A DNA stretch of 39,139 nucleotides from Listeria fleischmannii subsp. fleischmannii LU2006-1 (GTDB lineage: Bacteria > Bacillota > Bacilli > Lactobacillales > Listeriaceae): the NCBI RefSeq assembly GCF_000344175.1, contig NZ_ALWW01000028.1, positions 1 through 39,139 on the forward strand. The letters are read 5' to 3'. Position 1 is the stretch's first letter, and each line of letters opens with the position of its first letter. The notes beneath the pieces are model-generated. The model did no database searches. It saw only the letters and a list, made by a program, of their open reading frames with translations, and was not told the DNA's origin. Positions 27,206 to 38,358 of this stretch are shown here, in pieces. The position numbers and the translations under genes are program-made.

Positions 27206-28034
27206 TTAAATATCAAAATTTTCTTCAGCAATTTGACCAATATGGCTTAAAATTTCATTTGCGGTCTCTTCTACCGCTTTATTCGTCACATCGAGAACAA
27301 AACAACCTAATTTATCTGTTAGCTTTTTAAAAAAATTGAAGTTCTTCATCAATGCGATTATCACTGGAATACATCCCATCTCCACTTAGTCCCATCGATA
27401 TTAAGCGTTCCGAACGAATTTGATTTAATTTTTTCTTATTAATTTTAAGTCCGATTATTTTTTTAGGATCAATTTCGAAAAGCTCTTCCGGAATGCTCGC
27501 TTCCGGCACGATAGGAATATTTGTAATTTTTAACCCTTTTAAGGCCAAGTACTGTGATAAAGGTGTTTTTGATGTACGCGAAATGCCAATCAACACGTAA
27601 TCTGCTTGTAAAATACCGCGCGGATTTCTACCATCATCATTTTCAACAGCAAACTCAATCGCTGCCACCTTGTTAAAATATGCTTCATCAAGTGATCTAA
27701 CGCGACCTGGCTCTGACAGTGGTTTAATTTTATACGTTTGCTCTAATTGTGCTAAAAGCGGGCCAAAAATATCAATAATCGGGACACCATATGCTTTTGC
27801 AGTTTCATTTAATTGTTCACGCACCTCTTCTAAAACAACTGTATGAACAATAATACCATTATTTACTGCTACTAAATCAATAATTTCTTCTATCATTTCA
27901 ATCGAGTCAACATGATGAAAACGGTGAATAAATTTCGGGGTCTGTCCAAACTGCGCTAAAGCAGCCCGTGTAACAAGTTCAGCAGTTTCACCAGTTGAAT
28001 CGGAAACGACATAAACGGCTGGTTGAGTCATCAA
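27206..28034 (-). CDS. yqfL: Putative pyruvate,phosphate dikinase regulatory kinase/phosphorylase, C-terminal frameshift
   Basis: This is a member of the DUF299 family (YqfL/PpsR), bifunctional ADP-dependent Ser/Thr kinase and Pi-dependent phosphorylase that controls pyruvate,phosphate dikinase or PEP synthase. The opening [19 protein letters not shown] and the P-loop-like [15 protein letters not shown] (about residues 150-165) are diagnostic. As read the frame stops at 27327. Removing one T from the coding-strand T7 run (complement of 27329-27335) restores [19 protein letters not shown] and about 40 more residues, to a stop at 27206. That gives 275 residues, a normal length. Start ATG 28034 has AAGGAG upstream. 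It lies directly after the glyS terminator; in Bacillus a ccpN gene sits between yqfL and glyS, here it does not. Confidence 0.87.
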
Positions 28035-28045
28035 ATTCGTCTCCT

Positions 28046-28086
28046 TTAAAAAGCAGGAACTTTCCTTTCTTGAAAAATTCCTGCTT
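28046..28086 (-). terminator. Terminator between glyS and yqfL
   Basis: A 9-bp stem (28051-28059 with 28078-28086) with an 18-nt loop is followed by TTT on the minus strand. It ends only a few bases before the yqfL ribosome site, so read-through may set yqfL expression. Confidence 0.7.
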
Positions 28087-28098
28087 CATTTTATATTC

Positions 28099-30165
28099 TT
28101 ATTTTACCTGAATTTCGTCCATTTGTGCAAACTCACGAATAAATGTAGAGAGTTCCACAAGAAGTGCTAAGCGGTTTGCTTTTAGTGCTTCATTCTCACT
28201 CATGACTAAAGTATTTTCAAAATAATTGTCAATGATAGGTCGAATTTTAGCAAAGCGTTTAAGTCGCTCCACAATCGTCATATTAGGATAATCACGTTTT
28301 AATTCTTGCACACTATCAAATAATTCTTTTTCATAGTCATTTTCAAATAGACTTGGGTCAACTGCTTCATGATCTTCATATTTTTTCGCAATATTTGTTA
28401 CACGTGTAAGCGCCTCAATGGTTGGTCGGAACCAATCGTCGTTTGTGGATTCATTTAATACTTTTGCGCTATCAATGATTTGCGGGATTCGGTTTGGGTC
28501 ACCACCCACAACAGCTTCAATAATATCTTGGCGAACATCGTGACCGCGCAAAATAACACGTAAACGGTTTTTCATAAAGTTTTGCGCCACTTGATAAACT
28601 TCTTCGCTAGGTAGTTCAGAGAAACCTTCTTTTCGTTCAATGCCAACAATTTCAGCTAAAACTTCTGCAAGTGGTAAATTCCATTCATTTGCTTGAATAA
28701 TTCTCATCACACCAAACGCACTACGACGAAGGCTAAATGGATCCGCAGAACCTGTTGGAATAATATTAATACAGAAGAAACTTATCAGCGTTTCAAGCTT
28801 ATCTGAGATGGCAAGCAGGCTACCTAAATCAGATTTTGGCAATTCGCCTTCTGCTGAGATTGGCATATAATGTTCACGAATAGCTGTTGCAACCGCTTCG
28901 TTTTCACCTTGCAGTCTCGCATATTTTTCTCCCATAATCCCTTGAAGCTCTGGGAATTCACCAACAATATTTGTTACTAAATCAAATTTATAAATATCCG
29001 TCACACGATAAATATCTTTTTTCTGCTCCTCATCCCAGCTCAAGTAGTCCGCAATTAGTAAAGCCACTTTTTGGACACGTTTCATTTTTTCAGTAAGCGA
29101 ACCAAGTTTTTCATGAAAAACAATATTTTTCAGCTTATGAACGGCTTCATCAATCGTCATTTTTAGATCCTCTTGATAGAAGAAATCCGCATCAGACAAT
29201 CTAGCTCGAAGCACTTTTTCATTACCTTTTTGAACCATATCAAGGTGTTCATGATTCCCGTTTCGAACCGTAATAAAATGCGGTAATAAACGATTTTCCT
29301 GGTCAAATACAGGGAAATAGCGCTGATGTTCTTTCATCGTAGTAATAAGAACTTCTTCCGGCAGTTCCAAGTAAGCTTCTTCAAAATCGCCAAATAGTGC
29401 TGTCGGATACTCCACAAGATTATTTACTTCTTCGAGTAAATCCGCATCGGCCGGAATATTCCACTTCTGTATGGTTTCGATTTCAGCAATTTGTTCGCGA
29501 ATCGCTTCTTTCCTTGCATCCGCATCCGCAACTACAAATTGTTCCAAGAGAGCCTTCTCATAATCAGCAGGCGAATGAATAGTGGCATTCTGACCAAGGA
29601 AGCGATGCCCACGCGTTTCATTACCCGTTTTGACACCAGCCACCTCAAATGGAATCACTTCCGTACCAAATAGCGCAATCAACCATTTAATAGGGCGAAT
29701 ATAACGTAAATCACAGTCACTCCAATGCATGCTAACCGGAAAAGTCATATCTGTTATAATTTTTTTAAATTCAGGTAGTAAAATCGACGTTTCAAGTCCT
29801 TTTACTTCTTTTTTAATATAGATGTATTCAGTGCCTTTTATTTCTTGAAAGCTAAGGTCTTCTGGCGCAACGCCTTGACTTCTGGCAAAGCCTTGTGCGG
29901 CTTTTGACCAATCTCCCTTTTCATCAAAAGCGATTTTTTTAGCCGGCCCTTTTGCTTCTTCGATTTGATCTTCTTGTTTTATAGCCACATCTTTTGCTAA
30001 AATCGTTAATCGTCTTGGGGAAGAGTATGTTTCAATGTCGGAAACCGCGATTTTTTTCTCCTTAAACCATTCTGTAGCCCGTTCTTTGAGTTGTTTCGCG
30101 GAGGCTGTAATATATTTGGCGGGCATTTCTTCAAGCCCGATTTCAAGTAAAAAATCTTTATTCAT
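28099..30165 (-). CDS. glyS: Glycine-tRNA ligase beta subunit
   Basis: This is the large, tRNA-binding subunit of the alpha2-beta2 bacterial glycyl-tRNA synthetase. The 688-residue length is normal. Family features are the opening [60 protein letters not shown] and the C-terminal anticodon-binding-like domain with [16 protein letters not shown]. Start ATG 30165 overlaps glyQ by 8 bases. Expression depends on the glyQ T-box leader. Confidence 0.97.
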   Translation of the reverse strand: MNKDFLLEIGLEEMPAKYITASAKQLKERATEWFKEKKIAVSDIETYSSPRRLTILAKDVAIKQEDQIEEAKGPAKKIAFDEKGDWSKAAQGFARSQGVAPEDLSFQEIKGTEYIYIKKEVKGLETSILLPEFKKIITDMTFPVSMHWSDCDLRYIRPIKWLIALFGTEVIPFEVAGVKTGNETRGHRFLGQNATIHSPADYEKALLEQFVVADADARKEAIREQIAEIETIQKWNIPADADLLEEVNNLVEYPTALFGDFEEAYLELPEEVLITTMKEHQRYFPVFDQENRLLPHFITVRNGNHEHLDMVQKGNEKVLRARLSDADFFYQEDLKMTIDEAVHKLKNIVFHEKLGSLTEKMKRVQKVALLIADYLSWDEEQKKDIYRVTDIYKFDLVTNIVGEFPELQGIMGEKYARLQGENEAVATAIREHYMPISAEGELPKSDLGSLLAISDKLETLISFFCINIIPTGSADPFSLRRSAFGVMRIIQANEWNLPLAEVLAEIVGIERKEGFSELPSEEVYQVAQNFMKNRLRVILRGHDVRQDIIEAVVGGDPNRIPQIIDSAKVLNESTNDDWFRPTIEALTRVTNIAKKYEDHEAVDPSLFENDYEKELFDSVQELKRDYPNMTIVERLKRFAKIRPIIDNYFENTLVMSENEALKANRLALLVELSTFIREFAQMDEIQVK

Positions 30166-31042
30166 GAGTTTGTTCCTCCTTTATTAAAGGGAAGCCAAGT
30201 TTTTCGCGCTCTTCATAAAATGTTCTAGCAATTCGTCTTGCTAGGTTACGAATTCGTCCAATGTACTGCGCGCGTTCTGTAACAGAAACAACACCTCGTG
30301 CGTCTAATAAGTTAAATGTATGCGAACATTTCAAAACATAATCATAGGCCGGGAAAACAAGTCCCTCACCCATTTGATTTCCTGCTTCGCGTTCATACGT
30401 ATCAAAGAGGGATAATAGCATTTCGGTATTAGATGTCTCAAAAGCATATTTTGAGTTTTCATATTCCGCTTGATAGAAAATATCTCGATAAGAAATGCCC
30501 TCTGTCCATTCTAAATCAAATACGTTTTCTCTATCTTGGATATAGCTTGCTAAACGTTCTAAGCCGTATGTGATTTCTGACGTTACAGGCGAACACTCTA
30601 AACCACCTACTTGTTGAAAATAAGTGAATTGTGTAATTTCCATACCATCAAGCCATACTTCCCAGCCTAGTCCCGCGCAACCAAGTGATGGATTTTCCCA
30701 ATTGTCTTCCACAAAACGAATATCATGTTCTAGTGGATTAATCCCTAATTTTTCAAGTGAGCCAAGATAAAGCTCTTGAATATTATCAGGGGAAGGTTTC
30801 ATCACAACCTGAAATTGATGGTGCTGAAACAAACGGTTAGGATTCTCTCCGTAACGTCCGTCAGCTGGACGCCTAGATGGTTCCACGTAACCTGCTTTCC
30901 ACGGCTCTGGCCCGATTGCTTTTAGGAATGTGTACGGGCTCATTGTGCCGGCACCTTTTTCAACATCATACGATTGCAACATGATACAGCCTTGTTCTGA
31001 CCAATAATCTTGTAATGTGCGAATCATTTTTTGTAAATTCAT
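30158..31042 (-). CDS. glyQ: Glycine-tRNA ligase alpha subunit
   Basis: This is the catalytic alpha subunit, which activates glycine and charges tRNA-Gly. The 294-residue length is typical. Key segments are [24 protein letters not shown] (given here as YWSEQGC and DVEKGAGTM), [28 protein letters not shown], and [18 protein letters not shown]. Start ATG 31042 has GGAGG 9 nt upstream. The T-box leader between 31075 and 31294 controls it. Confidence 0.97.
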   Translation of the reverse strand: MNLQKMIRTLQDYWSEQGCIMLQSYDVEKGAGTMSPYTFLKAIGPEPWKAGYVEPSRRPADGRYGENPNRLFQHHQFQVVMKPSPDNIQELYLGSLEKLGINPLEHDIRFVEDNWENPSLGCAGLGWEVWLDGMEITQFTYFQQVGGLECSPVTSEITYGLERLASYIQDRENVFDLEWTEGISYRDIFYQAEYENSKYAFETSNTEMLLSLFDTYEREAGNQMGEGLVFPAYDYVLKCSHTFNLLDARGVVSVTERAQYIGRIRNLARRIARTFYEEREKLGFPLIKEEQTHE

Positions 31043-31074
31043 TTTTTAGCACCTCCAAAGTTTTACGGCCATAT

Positions 31075-31294
31075 AAAAACTCTCGTCTCTATATGCCATG
31101 ACAACATATAGGGACGAGAGTTATCTCGCGGTTCCACCCTACTTGGAATTTTAAAATTCCCACCTTGATTTCGTCTGTACTCCGAAACGCCTTTCAAAAC
31201 AAGATTTCACTCGGCTCCCACCTGCCCGAATTCGCTATATAAAGAGCTTGTTTTTACTTTTTTTCATCTACGTACCTATTTAAATCTTATTTAC
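31075..31294 (-). promoter_or_regulatory. T-box riboswitch leader of glyQS
   Basis: The minus strand carries the T-box sequence AGGGTGGAACCGCGA (complement of 31126-31140). It is followed by a very strong terminator hairpin (31075-31122, long stem AACTCTCGTC...GACGAGAGTT) and a T run. Upstream, 31150-31290 forms the stem I region. Uncharged tRNA-Gly should base pair with the T-box, open the terminator and switch on glyQS. A GGC triplet that could be the specifier is present (near 31190), but I could not fold stem I well enough to be sure. Confidence 0.93.
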
Positions 31295-31323
31295 AAGATA
31301 CTTCATTTTTAGCACTTTGTCAA
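31295..31323 (-). promoter_or_regulatory. Promoter of glyQS leader
   Basis: The minus strand reads a perfect TTGACA (31318-31323), a 17-nt spacer and TATCTT (31295-31300). The -35 overlaps the recO stop codon. Confidence 0.8.
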
Positions 31324-32087
31324 TTGTCATCTTTTTCTCGTAAAACATCATCCCACTTTGACATATCGCGTAAAAAGCGTTTACTTTTTAAAAATAAACC
31401 TGTTTTTTCCTCATAATACGTATCGATTGTTTTTTCAAGAAGAGCTTTCGTTTCTGGTTTCACATTAATGTCCCCTAAGCGATCTAATTTAAAAATATAA
31501 AATAAACGTAAAAGTTTAACGACATTTTCCGGTAAATGTAAACGATAAGGATCTTTTTCAAAGCAGCGATGACAAACTAATCCATCTGCATGAGTGGAAA
31601 AGTCAAAATGACCAGAAGTAGCTCCGCAAATTGCGCATTTGTCCATTACAGGATAAAGCCCAAGCACATTCAGCATTTTCATTTCAAAAATGTGCACTAA
31701 AATTTGGGCGTCATAGCCTTCATCAATATCATTTAAAATTTGAAAGACTAGTTCATATAAATAGCCGTTTGGTTTTCGCTCTTCGGTCGCCTTATCAAGT
31801 AATTCACATGTATAAGCAGCATAGGCTGTCAAAAAAATATCTGTTTGAATATCAGAGAAATTATGAATTAAATCCCCCTGCTGTAATGTAACAAGTCCTT
31901 TATTTCCAAAAAAGGTATAACTTCCTTGTGTAAAAGGTTGTGTAACAGCAGCTAGGCGACTTTGTCCTTTTTTAGCCCCACGCGCAACCATGCCGATTTT
32001 ACCAAATTCACGTGTATATAGCACAACAATTTTATCTGATTCACGGTAATTACTCGCGCGTAAGACAATCCCTTCACATTTTTCCAC
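31320..32087 (-). CDS. recO: DNA repair protein RecO
   Basis: RecO loads RecA on SSB-coated DNA and anneals strands in the RecFOR pathway. The protein has 255 residues. An N-terminal OB fold contains EGIVLRASNYRESDKIVVLYT and GVARGAKKGQSRL-like sequence (VARGAKKGQS). A helical domain follows, with a zinc-finger-like CAICG...CHRC pair at about residues 149-177. I chose GTG 32087 (encoding MEKCEGIVLR): AGGAGGT lies 7 nt upstream. The GTG three codons earlier overlaps that ribosome site. It has its own -10 at 32111-32116 and appears monocistronic. Confidence 0.93.
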   Translation of the reverse strand: MEKCEGIVLRASNYRESDKIVVLYTREFGKIGMVARGAKKGQSRLAAVTQPFTQGSYTFFGNKGLVTLQQGDLIHNFSDIQTDIFLTAYAAYTCELLDKATEERKPNGYLYELVFQILNDIDEGYDAQILVHIFEMKMLNVLGLYPVMDKCAICGATSGHFDFSTHADGLVCHRCFEKDPYRLHLPENVVKLLRLFYIFKLDRLGDINVKPETKALLEKTIDTYYEEKTGLFLKSKRFLRDMSKWDDVLREKDDN

Positions 32088-32110
32088 AAAGAACACCTCC
32101 CTAAAGTTTT

Positions 32111-32116
32111 ATTATA
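32111..32116 (-). promoter_or_regulatory. -10 element for recO
   Basis: A consensus TATAAT lies 24 nt before the GTG start, inside an 18-nt block (32107-32124) that is identical to the one in front of phoH. No good -35. Confidence 0.45.
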
Positions 32117-32275
32117 CACGAAAAAACCCTTAATCGGATAGCTTCTTATCCTAAATTAAAGTATAACGAATTGATATGTGAAGTATATTCTATTTCTCTT
32201 GCACATCAAGTTTTAGTTCTCTAAATTGGTGAGAGATGTTACAATGAAATTAGCATATAAAAAGGAGAAACGTCT

Positions 32276-32872
32276 ATGATTTATTCGGTTATCATTGGGT
32301 TGGTTAGTTTTATATCGTTTGCATGCCTTATTACAGGTGTCGCATTCTTACTTTTAAAGAAAAAGAAGTTAATGGGTATTTTGTTTACAAGTATTGGTGG
32401 ATCTGTCTTTCTGATTAGCTGTTTGGCACTTTTCGCTGCATTTCTTTTTTATGTGAGCGAGCAAACCACGAGTGACGCGAATATTGAGAGTGACTATAGT
32501 GAAAGTTATGATGATGAATATAGTGACGAAGATTATACGGAACTTTCGTTTAATGAAGAAGGAAAATCAACGGAAGATGCGACTGTTATGGTGAAGAAGC
32601 CAACCATTTATAAGGTTGATGAACGCGGTATTGAAAAATACTATAAAGTGGATGTCAAAATGCGAAATGACAGTAAAGAACCGATTTATGTGTCTGCAAA
32701 GGATTTTTATTTATTCCAGTATGATGCAGATGATTACGCGGATGTGGAGAAAAAAGACTATTTCCATGAAAAAATTGATCCTGGAAAATCGGTTAGTTTT
32801 TCAATTTACTATGAATATTTAGGCGATGTAGGATATTTAGAAATGGAATATGATAATTTAATATGGAACTAA
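32276..32872 (+). CDS. Membrane-anchored extracellular protein, unrecognised
   Basis: I do not recognise this 198-residue protein. It has two N-terminal membrane helices (about residues 3-26 and 33-57) with a basic KKKKL turn between them. A very acidic, Tyr-rich linker follows (about 60-105, DYSESYDDEYSDEDY). The globular C-terminus is beta-strand-rich with YKVDVKMRNDSKEPIYVSAKDF-like sequence (quoted as VDVKMRND and PIYVSAKDF) and GKSVSFSIYYEY, similar in style to DUF4352/telokin-type Ig-like domains. Start ATG 32276 has AAGGAG upstream. It is the only plus-strand gene in this minus-strand block, between recO and era. The N-terminal part resembles the protein at 88-393. Function unknown. 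Confidence 0.8.
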   Translation: MIYSVIIGLVSFISFACLITGVAFLLLKKKKLMGILFTSIGGSVFLISCLALFAAFLFYVSEQTTSDANIESDYSESYDDEYSDEDYTELSFNEEGKSTEDATVMVKKPTIYKVDERGIEKYYKVDVKMRNDSKEPIYVSAKDFYLFQYDADDYADVEKKDYFHEKIDPGKSVSFSIYYEYLGDVGYLEMEYDNLIWN

Positions 32873-32900
32873 AAAACAGCGGAAACCTCCGCTGTTTTTT
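32872..32900. terminator. Bidirectional terminator between 32276 gene and era
   Basis: An 11-bp stem AAAACAGCGGA / TCCGCTGTTTT with loop AACC is followed by T on the plus strand and by A (T on minus) on the other. It serves both convergent genes. Confidence 0.9.
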
Positions 32901-34203
<1,303 letters not shown>

Positions 34204-34218
34204 CTAAACTCCTATCTA

Positions 34219-34605
34219 TCAATTTATAGCTAACACATATGGTATAAAAATAATAAGTCCGATAATAAAAGACATTAGGGAGGCAATCAAAACGGCGCCT
34301 GCTGCCACGTCTTTTGCTTTTTTGGCTTCGGGTAAAAATTCGGTGGTCACTGTATCCACTGCTCGTTCAATCGCGGTGTTAACCATTTCAAGAATGATAA
34401 CAATGAAGATGCAAATGAGAAGAATAAGCCACTCACTTTTTGTCACTTGAAATCCGCCGGCACAGGCTAAGACGACAAGTGCAACAATAAGGTGAATCTT
34501 CATATTGCGCTCTTCGGCAATTGCCGTTTTTATCCCTGTAAAAGCATGTTTAAAGGAATCGAATAAATGACGACTGCGCTTATATTTTCTATCTTTGTAA
34601 CCCAT
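34219..34605 (-). CDS. dgkA: Undecaprenol/diacylglycerol kinase family protein
   Basis: This small integral membrane kinase (128 residues from ATG 34605) has a basic N-terminus ([19 protein letters not shown]), three membrane helices and the family signature [12 protein letters not shown] (about residue 72). In Gram-positives this protein phosphorylates undecaprenol, recycling the lipid carrier of wall synthesis. The start is uncertain: ATG 34605 (MGYKDRK) and ATG 34611 both overlap the end of ybeY, and neither has a strong ribosome site, so translation is probably coupled to ybeY. Confidence 0.9.
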   Translation of the reverse strand: MGYKDRKYKRSRHLFDSFKHAFTGIKTAIAEERNMKIHLIVALVVLACAGGFQVTKSEWLILLICIFIVIILEMVNTAIERAVDTVTTEFLPEAKKAKDVAAGAVLIASLMSFIIGLIIFIPYVLAIN

Positions 34606-35065
34606 AAGCATCCAACATTTCTTTTTGAAGTCCGAACATTTCTTTTTCATCTTCTGTTGTCATATGGTCGTATCCGAGTAGATGAAGTAGTCCATGTACG
34701 GCTAAAAATCCAAGTTCACGGTCAAAATCATGCCCGTATTCATGCGCTTGCTCTTTTGCTCGTTCAATGGAGATGATAATATCGCCAATATTTCGCGGCA
34801 TTCCTTCTTCTTGTATGATGTCCATTTCACCCTCACCTAGCTCCTCTAAGGCAAAGGAGATAACATCGGTTGGTTGATCTTTCCCGCGGTAGTCGCGATT
34901 TATTTCCTGAATACGAGCGTTATCCGTTAATGTGACAGACATTTCAATGCTTCCTGAAAGTTTTAAGTACGAAACAGCAAACTCTAAAATATCACGAATA
35001 AATGCTTGTTCTCTTTCTGATACTTGCTCTGTTTCATCAAATAAATCGAGTTCAAAATCGTTCAT
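34589..35065 (-). CDS. ybeY: Endoribonuclease YbeY
   Basis: YbeY is a metal-dependent RNase involved in 16S rRNA 3' processing and ribosome quality control. The 158-residue protein has the metal-binding motif [11 protein letters not shown] at about residues 125-135, preceded by [11 protein letters not shown] and [10 protein letters not shown]. Start ATG 35065 overlaps the pgpH stop (ATGA-type, 4 bases). It precedes dgkA, as in Bacillus. Confidence 0.95.
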   Translation of the reverse strand: MNDFELDLFDETEQVSEREQAFIRDILEFAVSYLKLSGSIEMSVTLTDNARIQEINRDYRGKDQPTDVISFALEELGEGEMDIIQEEGMPRNIGDIIISIERAKEQAHEYGHDFDRELGFLAVHGLLHLLGYDHMTTEDEKEMFGLQKEMLDAYGLQR

Positions 35066-37240
35066 TTAGTTTCCCCTTTCGAATCATCTGGATATTGAAT
35101 CCGCTGATGATAAATGCCGTTTAATGTGCGTTTTAAAGTTTCGCGAATGATTTCAATTTCCTTAAGCGAAATGTCACACTCGGTAAACTGCCCATCTAAA
35201 ATACGTTCGCGAATAATCCCATCAATAATTGTGCTTATCTTCTCTTTTGTTGGCATCTCGCAAGAACGAACTGCCGCCTCCACACTATCAGCAATATTAA
35301 TGATGGCGATTTCCTTCGTCGGCGGTTTCGGTCCGCTATAACGAAATTCACTTTCAAGTATTTCCGGATTCGCTTCTTTTTCTTTAAAATAAAAATATTT
35401 TAAGACTGTTGTCCCGTGATGCATACGTGCAATATCAATAATTGGCTGTGGCATATGATTTTCCTTTAAAATATCCGCCCCGTCTTTTGTATGCGCTAAA
35501 ATAATATCGCGACTTTGCTTCGGCGTCAACCGGTCATGTGGATTAATGCCATGTAGTTGATTTTCAACAAAAAATGGCGGTCTAAGCGTTTTACCAATGT
35601 CATGATAGAAACATCCTACTCGTACAAGAAGACTATTAGCCCCAATTTCATCTGCACAGCTTTCTGCTAAATTCGCAACCATCATGCTATGGTGATAGGT
35701 TCCAGGCGCTTTCATCAAAATTTTCTTTAAAAGTGGATGGTTAGGATTTGCAAGCTCAATTAAGCGACTTGTCGTTAAAAGACCAAACATCGTTTCAAAA
35801 AGCGGAATTAAAGCGAGTCCTAGCATAAAGGAACCAATGCCTCCAATAAACGCATAAAAAATGACTTGTAAAGCATTTAAACTAAATAAAATAGAGTTAT
35901 TAATGGCAAGTAATAAAATAGCATAAATGACATTCATCGCACCTACAATAAGACCCGTTTGAAAAATCATAATTCGGCGGCTATAATCTTTTAATGCTAC
36001 AACCCCCGTTAAACCACTTAAGAGAATAAAGGCGACCATAAGAACATTCATAATACTTGTTGTATCAGACTCAAATATAAATAGACTTGTTACCCCGACC
36101 ACAATAACACCAAAAAAGGCATAGCGCTCGTTTAATAAAATTTTTAAAATAATCGGCATAAAAGCAGCAGGGAAAATAAAGGCTATATTCATGAGATTAG
36201 CACTCTCAAGAAAGCGAATCACTAAGAGAAATACGAGCGTCGTTACATACACACTTGTAAAAATAAGCATCGTCTGCTGGCGCTTTTTAGGCGGATATTT
36301 TCTTTTTTTCGTATAAAAATAAAGTAGTAAAAATAGTGCTAGAATTAAAAAAGCATATCCCGCATATTGTTTAATGGGCATTTTTTGATTAATTAAATTT
36401 AATAAATCCAGTTGCCGATACGTTTCACGGTCAATAATTTGTCCTTCTTGAACAATAACTTGTCCTTGAAGTATTTTTTCAGGAACCACATTTTCAGCCG
36501 CTTCTTTTTTACGTGCTTTTGTTTGTTCAGCATCTACAGTTTCATTCGGAATAATAGCATTCGTCACGAGCGATTTAGCTGTCGTTTTATAACGAGATGG
36601 CATCTGTGAGAGTTCAATATCATCACGCGCTTGAACTTTTTTAGTATTTAAATTAGTCTCGCGAATTCGACTTTCCATCGTTTCTTCTACCTCTGTAATC
36701 ACCTGATCTTGTATCGCTTTTAAATCAGTCTGAGAGGCATTTAATAGATTTATAAAAGTGGCATCCGATACATTTTCCGTTATATTTCCCGCATGATCCC
36801 CAACCAGCTTACTTTTAAAAGAAGCTAATTTACTCGCATCCGTAATTTTCTTTGGCGCTGCCGCATTATTTTCATCTGCTTTCTTTTTTAGCTTTTTTCT
36901 CAGCGCTTGCTGTTTCGGTACGTACTTCATCAATGTAATCGAAAATTGATTGCATAAAAGCAACTTGATTCTCTGCCGTTTCACGATTAAACACATAGAC
37001 ATCTTCTATTTCTTCACTTGCTTTCCGTTTCTCCTCCGCCGTTTTCTTCGTATCTACAACAGTTTGCGGAGAACGTATAGTTTTTTCAGAAACCGAAAAT
37101 AATTTTGCTTGGTAAGATTCTGGTTTAGTCACCTGAATGAGCAAAACATACGCTGAAAGAAAAAGGACTGCAATGATTAGTGGGATAAAAAGCTTTTCTT
37201 TATTTTTGCTATAAACGTCTTGCCACTTTTGCTTCACCAA
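35062..37240 (-). pseudogene. pgpH: c-di-AMP phosphodiesterase PgpH (7TMR-HD), frame broken once
   Basis: PgpH hydrolyses cyclic di-AMP, a signal that controls potassium, osmolytes and wall stress. The N-terminal membrane helix (about residues 18-36) leads to an extracytoplasmic 7TMR-HD domain. Seven membrane helices follow, then a cytoplasmic HD domain with the HHSMMVANL and FYHDIGKT segments (near restored residues 515 and 545) and the further metal residues in ARMHHGT. The frame breaks at an A6 run (coding strand, complement of 36884-36889). Dropping one A joins EKKAKKKADENN and gives about 725 residues, family-like. The start is TTG 37240 with AAGG 9 nt upstream (GTG 37237 is the alternative). 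I read this as a homopolymer error; if real, the HD domain would lose its anchor and sensor. Confidence 0.87.
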
Positions 37241-37258
37241 TATCTCAGCCCTTCTCCA

Positions 37259-38215
37259 TTAAATTCGTTCATATGCTTTGATAATTTCTGCTACAAGCGG
37301 GTGTCTGACAACATCATGATGTTCAAAATAAACAAAGCCGATATTTTTCACATCACTTAAAACTTGTTCCGCATTAACTAACCCGCTCATGGCACCTTTT
37401 GGTAAGTCGATTTGTGTCATATCCCCGTTTACAATCATCTTAGAATCATAACCTAAGCGCGTTAAAAACATTTTCATTTGGGCAATCGTTGTGTTTTGTG
37501 CCTCATCTAAAATAACAAAAGCGTTATCAAGTGTACGTCCACGCATATAGGCAAGCGGCGCAATTTCAATTACCCCACGGTCCATCAGGCGAGTTGTATG
37601 TTCGACACCAAAAATATCGTAGAGGGCATCGTACACGGGACGCAAATATGGGTCTACTTTTTCTTTTAAATCACCAGGTAAAAATCCCAGACTCTCGCCT
37701 GCTTCTACCGCAGGGCGAGTTAGAATGATTTTACTTACCTTTCCTTTTTTCCAAGCATCAACAGCCATCACAACAGCCAAGTATGTCTTCCCTGTTCCTG
37801 CTGGGCCGACGCCGAACACGATGTCATATTTACGAACCATTTGCATATATTTGCGCTGTCCGAATGTTTTGGGACGAATTGGTTTTCCTTGCGCATTTTT
37901 GGTAATTTCGTCATCAAATAAAGTCGGAAAGTACTCAAGCGTACCGCCTTTTTCCATTTTTATCGCTTGGGCAACATCACGCCCGTCAATGTGTACGCCT
38001 TTTTTTAGCACATCAATAAGCGCCAAAATAACATGTTTTGCTTGTAAAACCGCTTCCTCGTTCCCCGTTATCGAAACGTCTCCTCCGCGTGTCACGATTT
38101 TTACTTGCAAGGAATCTTCTAAAATATCGATGTTAGCGTCATTGTTTCCGAATAAATCGCGTCCATCCGTCATTTCATTTAATTCAATGATTTCATTGTA
38201 GGACTCATTTTGCAT
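37259..38215 (-). CDS. phoH: PhoH family ATPase
   Basis: This 318-residue PhoH-like ATPase has the N-terminal KH-like part (to about residue 110) that marks the Bacillus PhoH/YbeZ type. The P-loop ATPase domain follows: Walker A GPAGTGKTYLA (about 138-148), VEAGESLGFLPGD, Walker B FVILDEAQN and MIVNGDMTQIDLP. It is usually encoded beside ybeY, with a role in RNA/ribosome metabolism. Start is ATG 38215 with AAGGGG 7 nt upstream. It leads phoH-pgpH-ybeY-dgkA-cdd-era, from a promoter with a consensus -10. Confidence 0.95.
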   Translation of the reverse strand: MQNESYNEIIELNEMTDGRDLFGNNDANIDILEDSLQVKIVTRGGDVSITGNEEAVLQAKHVILALIDVLKKGVHIDGRDVAQAIKMEKGGTLEYFPTLFDDEITKNAQGKPIRPKTFGQRKYMQMVRKYDIVFGVGPAGTGKTYLAVVMAVDAWKKGKVSKIILTRPAVEAGESLGFLPGDLKEKVDPYLRPVYDALYDIFGVEHTTRLMDRGVIEIAPLAYMRGRTLDNAFVILDEAQNTTIAQMKMFLTRLGYDSKMIVNGDMTQIDLPKGAMSGLVNAEQVLSDVKNIGFVYFEHHDVVRHPLVAEIIKAYERI

Positions 38216-38265
38216 GCTTTAACCCCTTATCGTTTATACTAAATTTCTCTCTTTTATTATACACG

Positions 38266-38271
38266 AAAACG
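38266..38271 (-). promoter_or_regulatory. -10 element for phoH operon
   Basis: A consensus TATAAT lies about 50 nt before phoH, in an 18-nt block (38262-38279) identical to one before recO. The -35 (TTTTAA at 17 nt) is weak. Confidence 0.5.
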
Positions 38272-38321
38272 CATCATATTAAAAACTGAACCTTTTCTAA
38301 CATGCGATTTGCGGATGATAC

Positions 38322-38353
38322 AAAAAAAGGCTAGCAAAATTGCTAGCCTTTTT
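38322..38353 (-). terminator. Terminator after yqeY
   Basis: A perfect 14-bp stem AAAAAGGCTAGCAA / TTGCTAGCCTTTTT with a 2-nt loop lies 6 nt past the yqeY stop and ends in T on both strands. It separates rpsU-yqeY from phoH. Confidence 0.93.
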
Positions 38354-38358
38354 AACTT

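Noticed and set aside
36870-36900. Programmed -1 frameshifting at the AAAAAAG in pgpH
   Set aside because: The zero frame reads AAA AAA G, not A AAA AAG, and the needed change is +1 (skip one base), so the slippery heptamer does not fit. The same pattern in prsA, the PBP and yqfL favours indels.
37531-38201. Long open frames opposite phoH and other genes
   Set aside because: They are antisense shadows of well-supported conserved genes, with no ribosome sites or family features.
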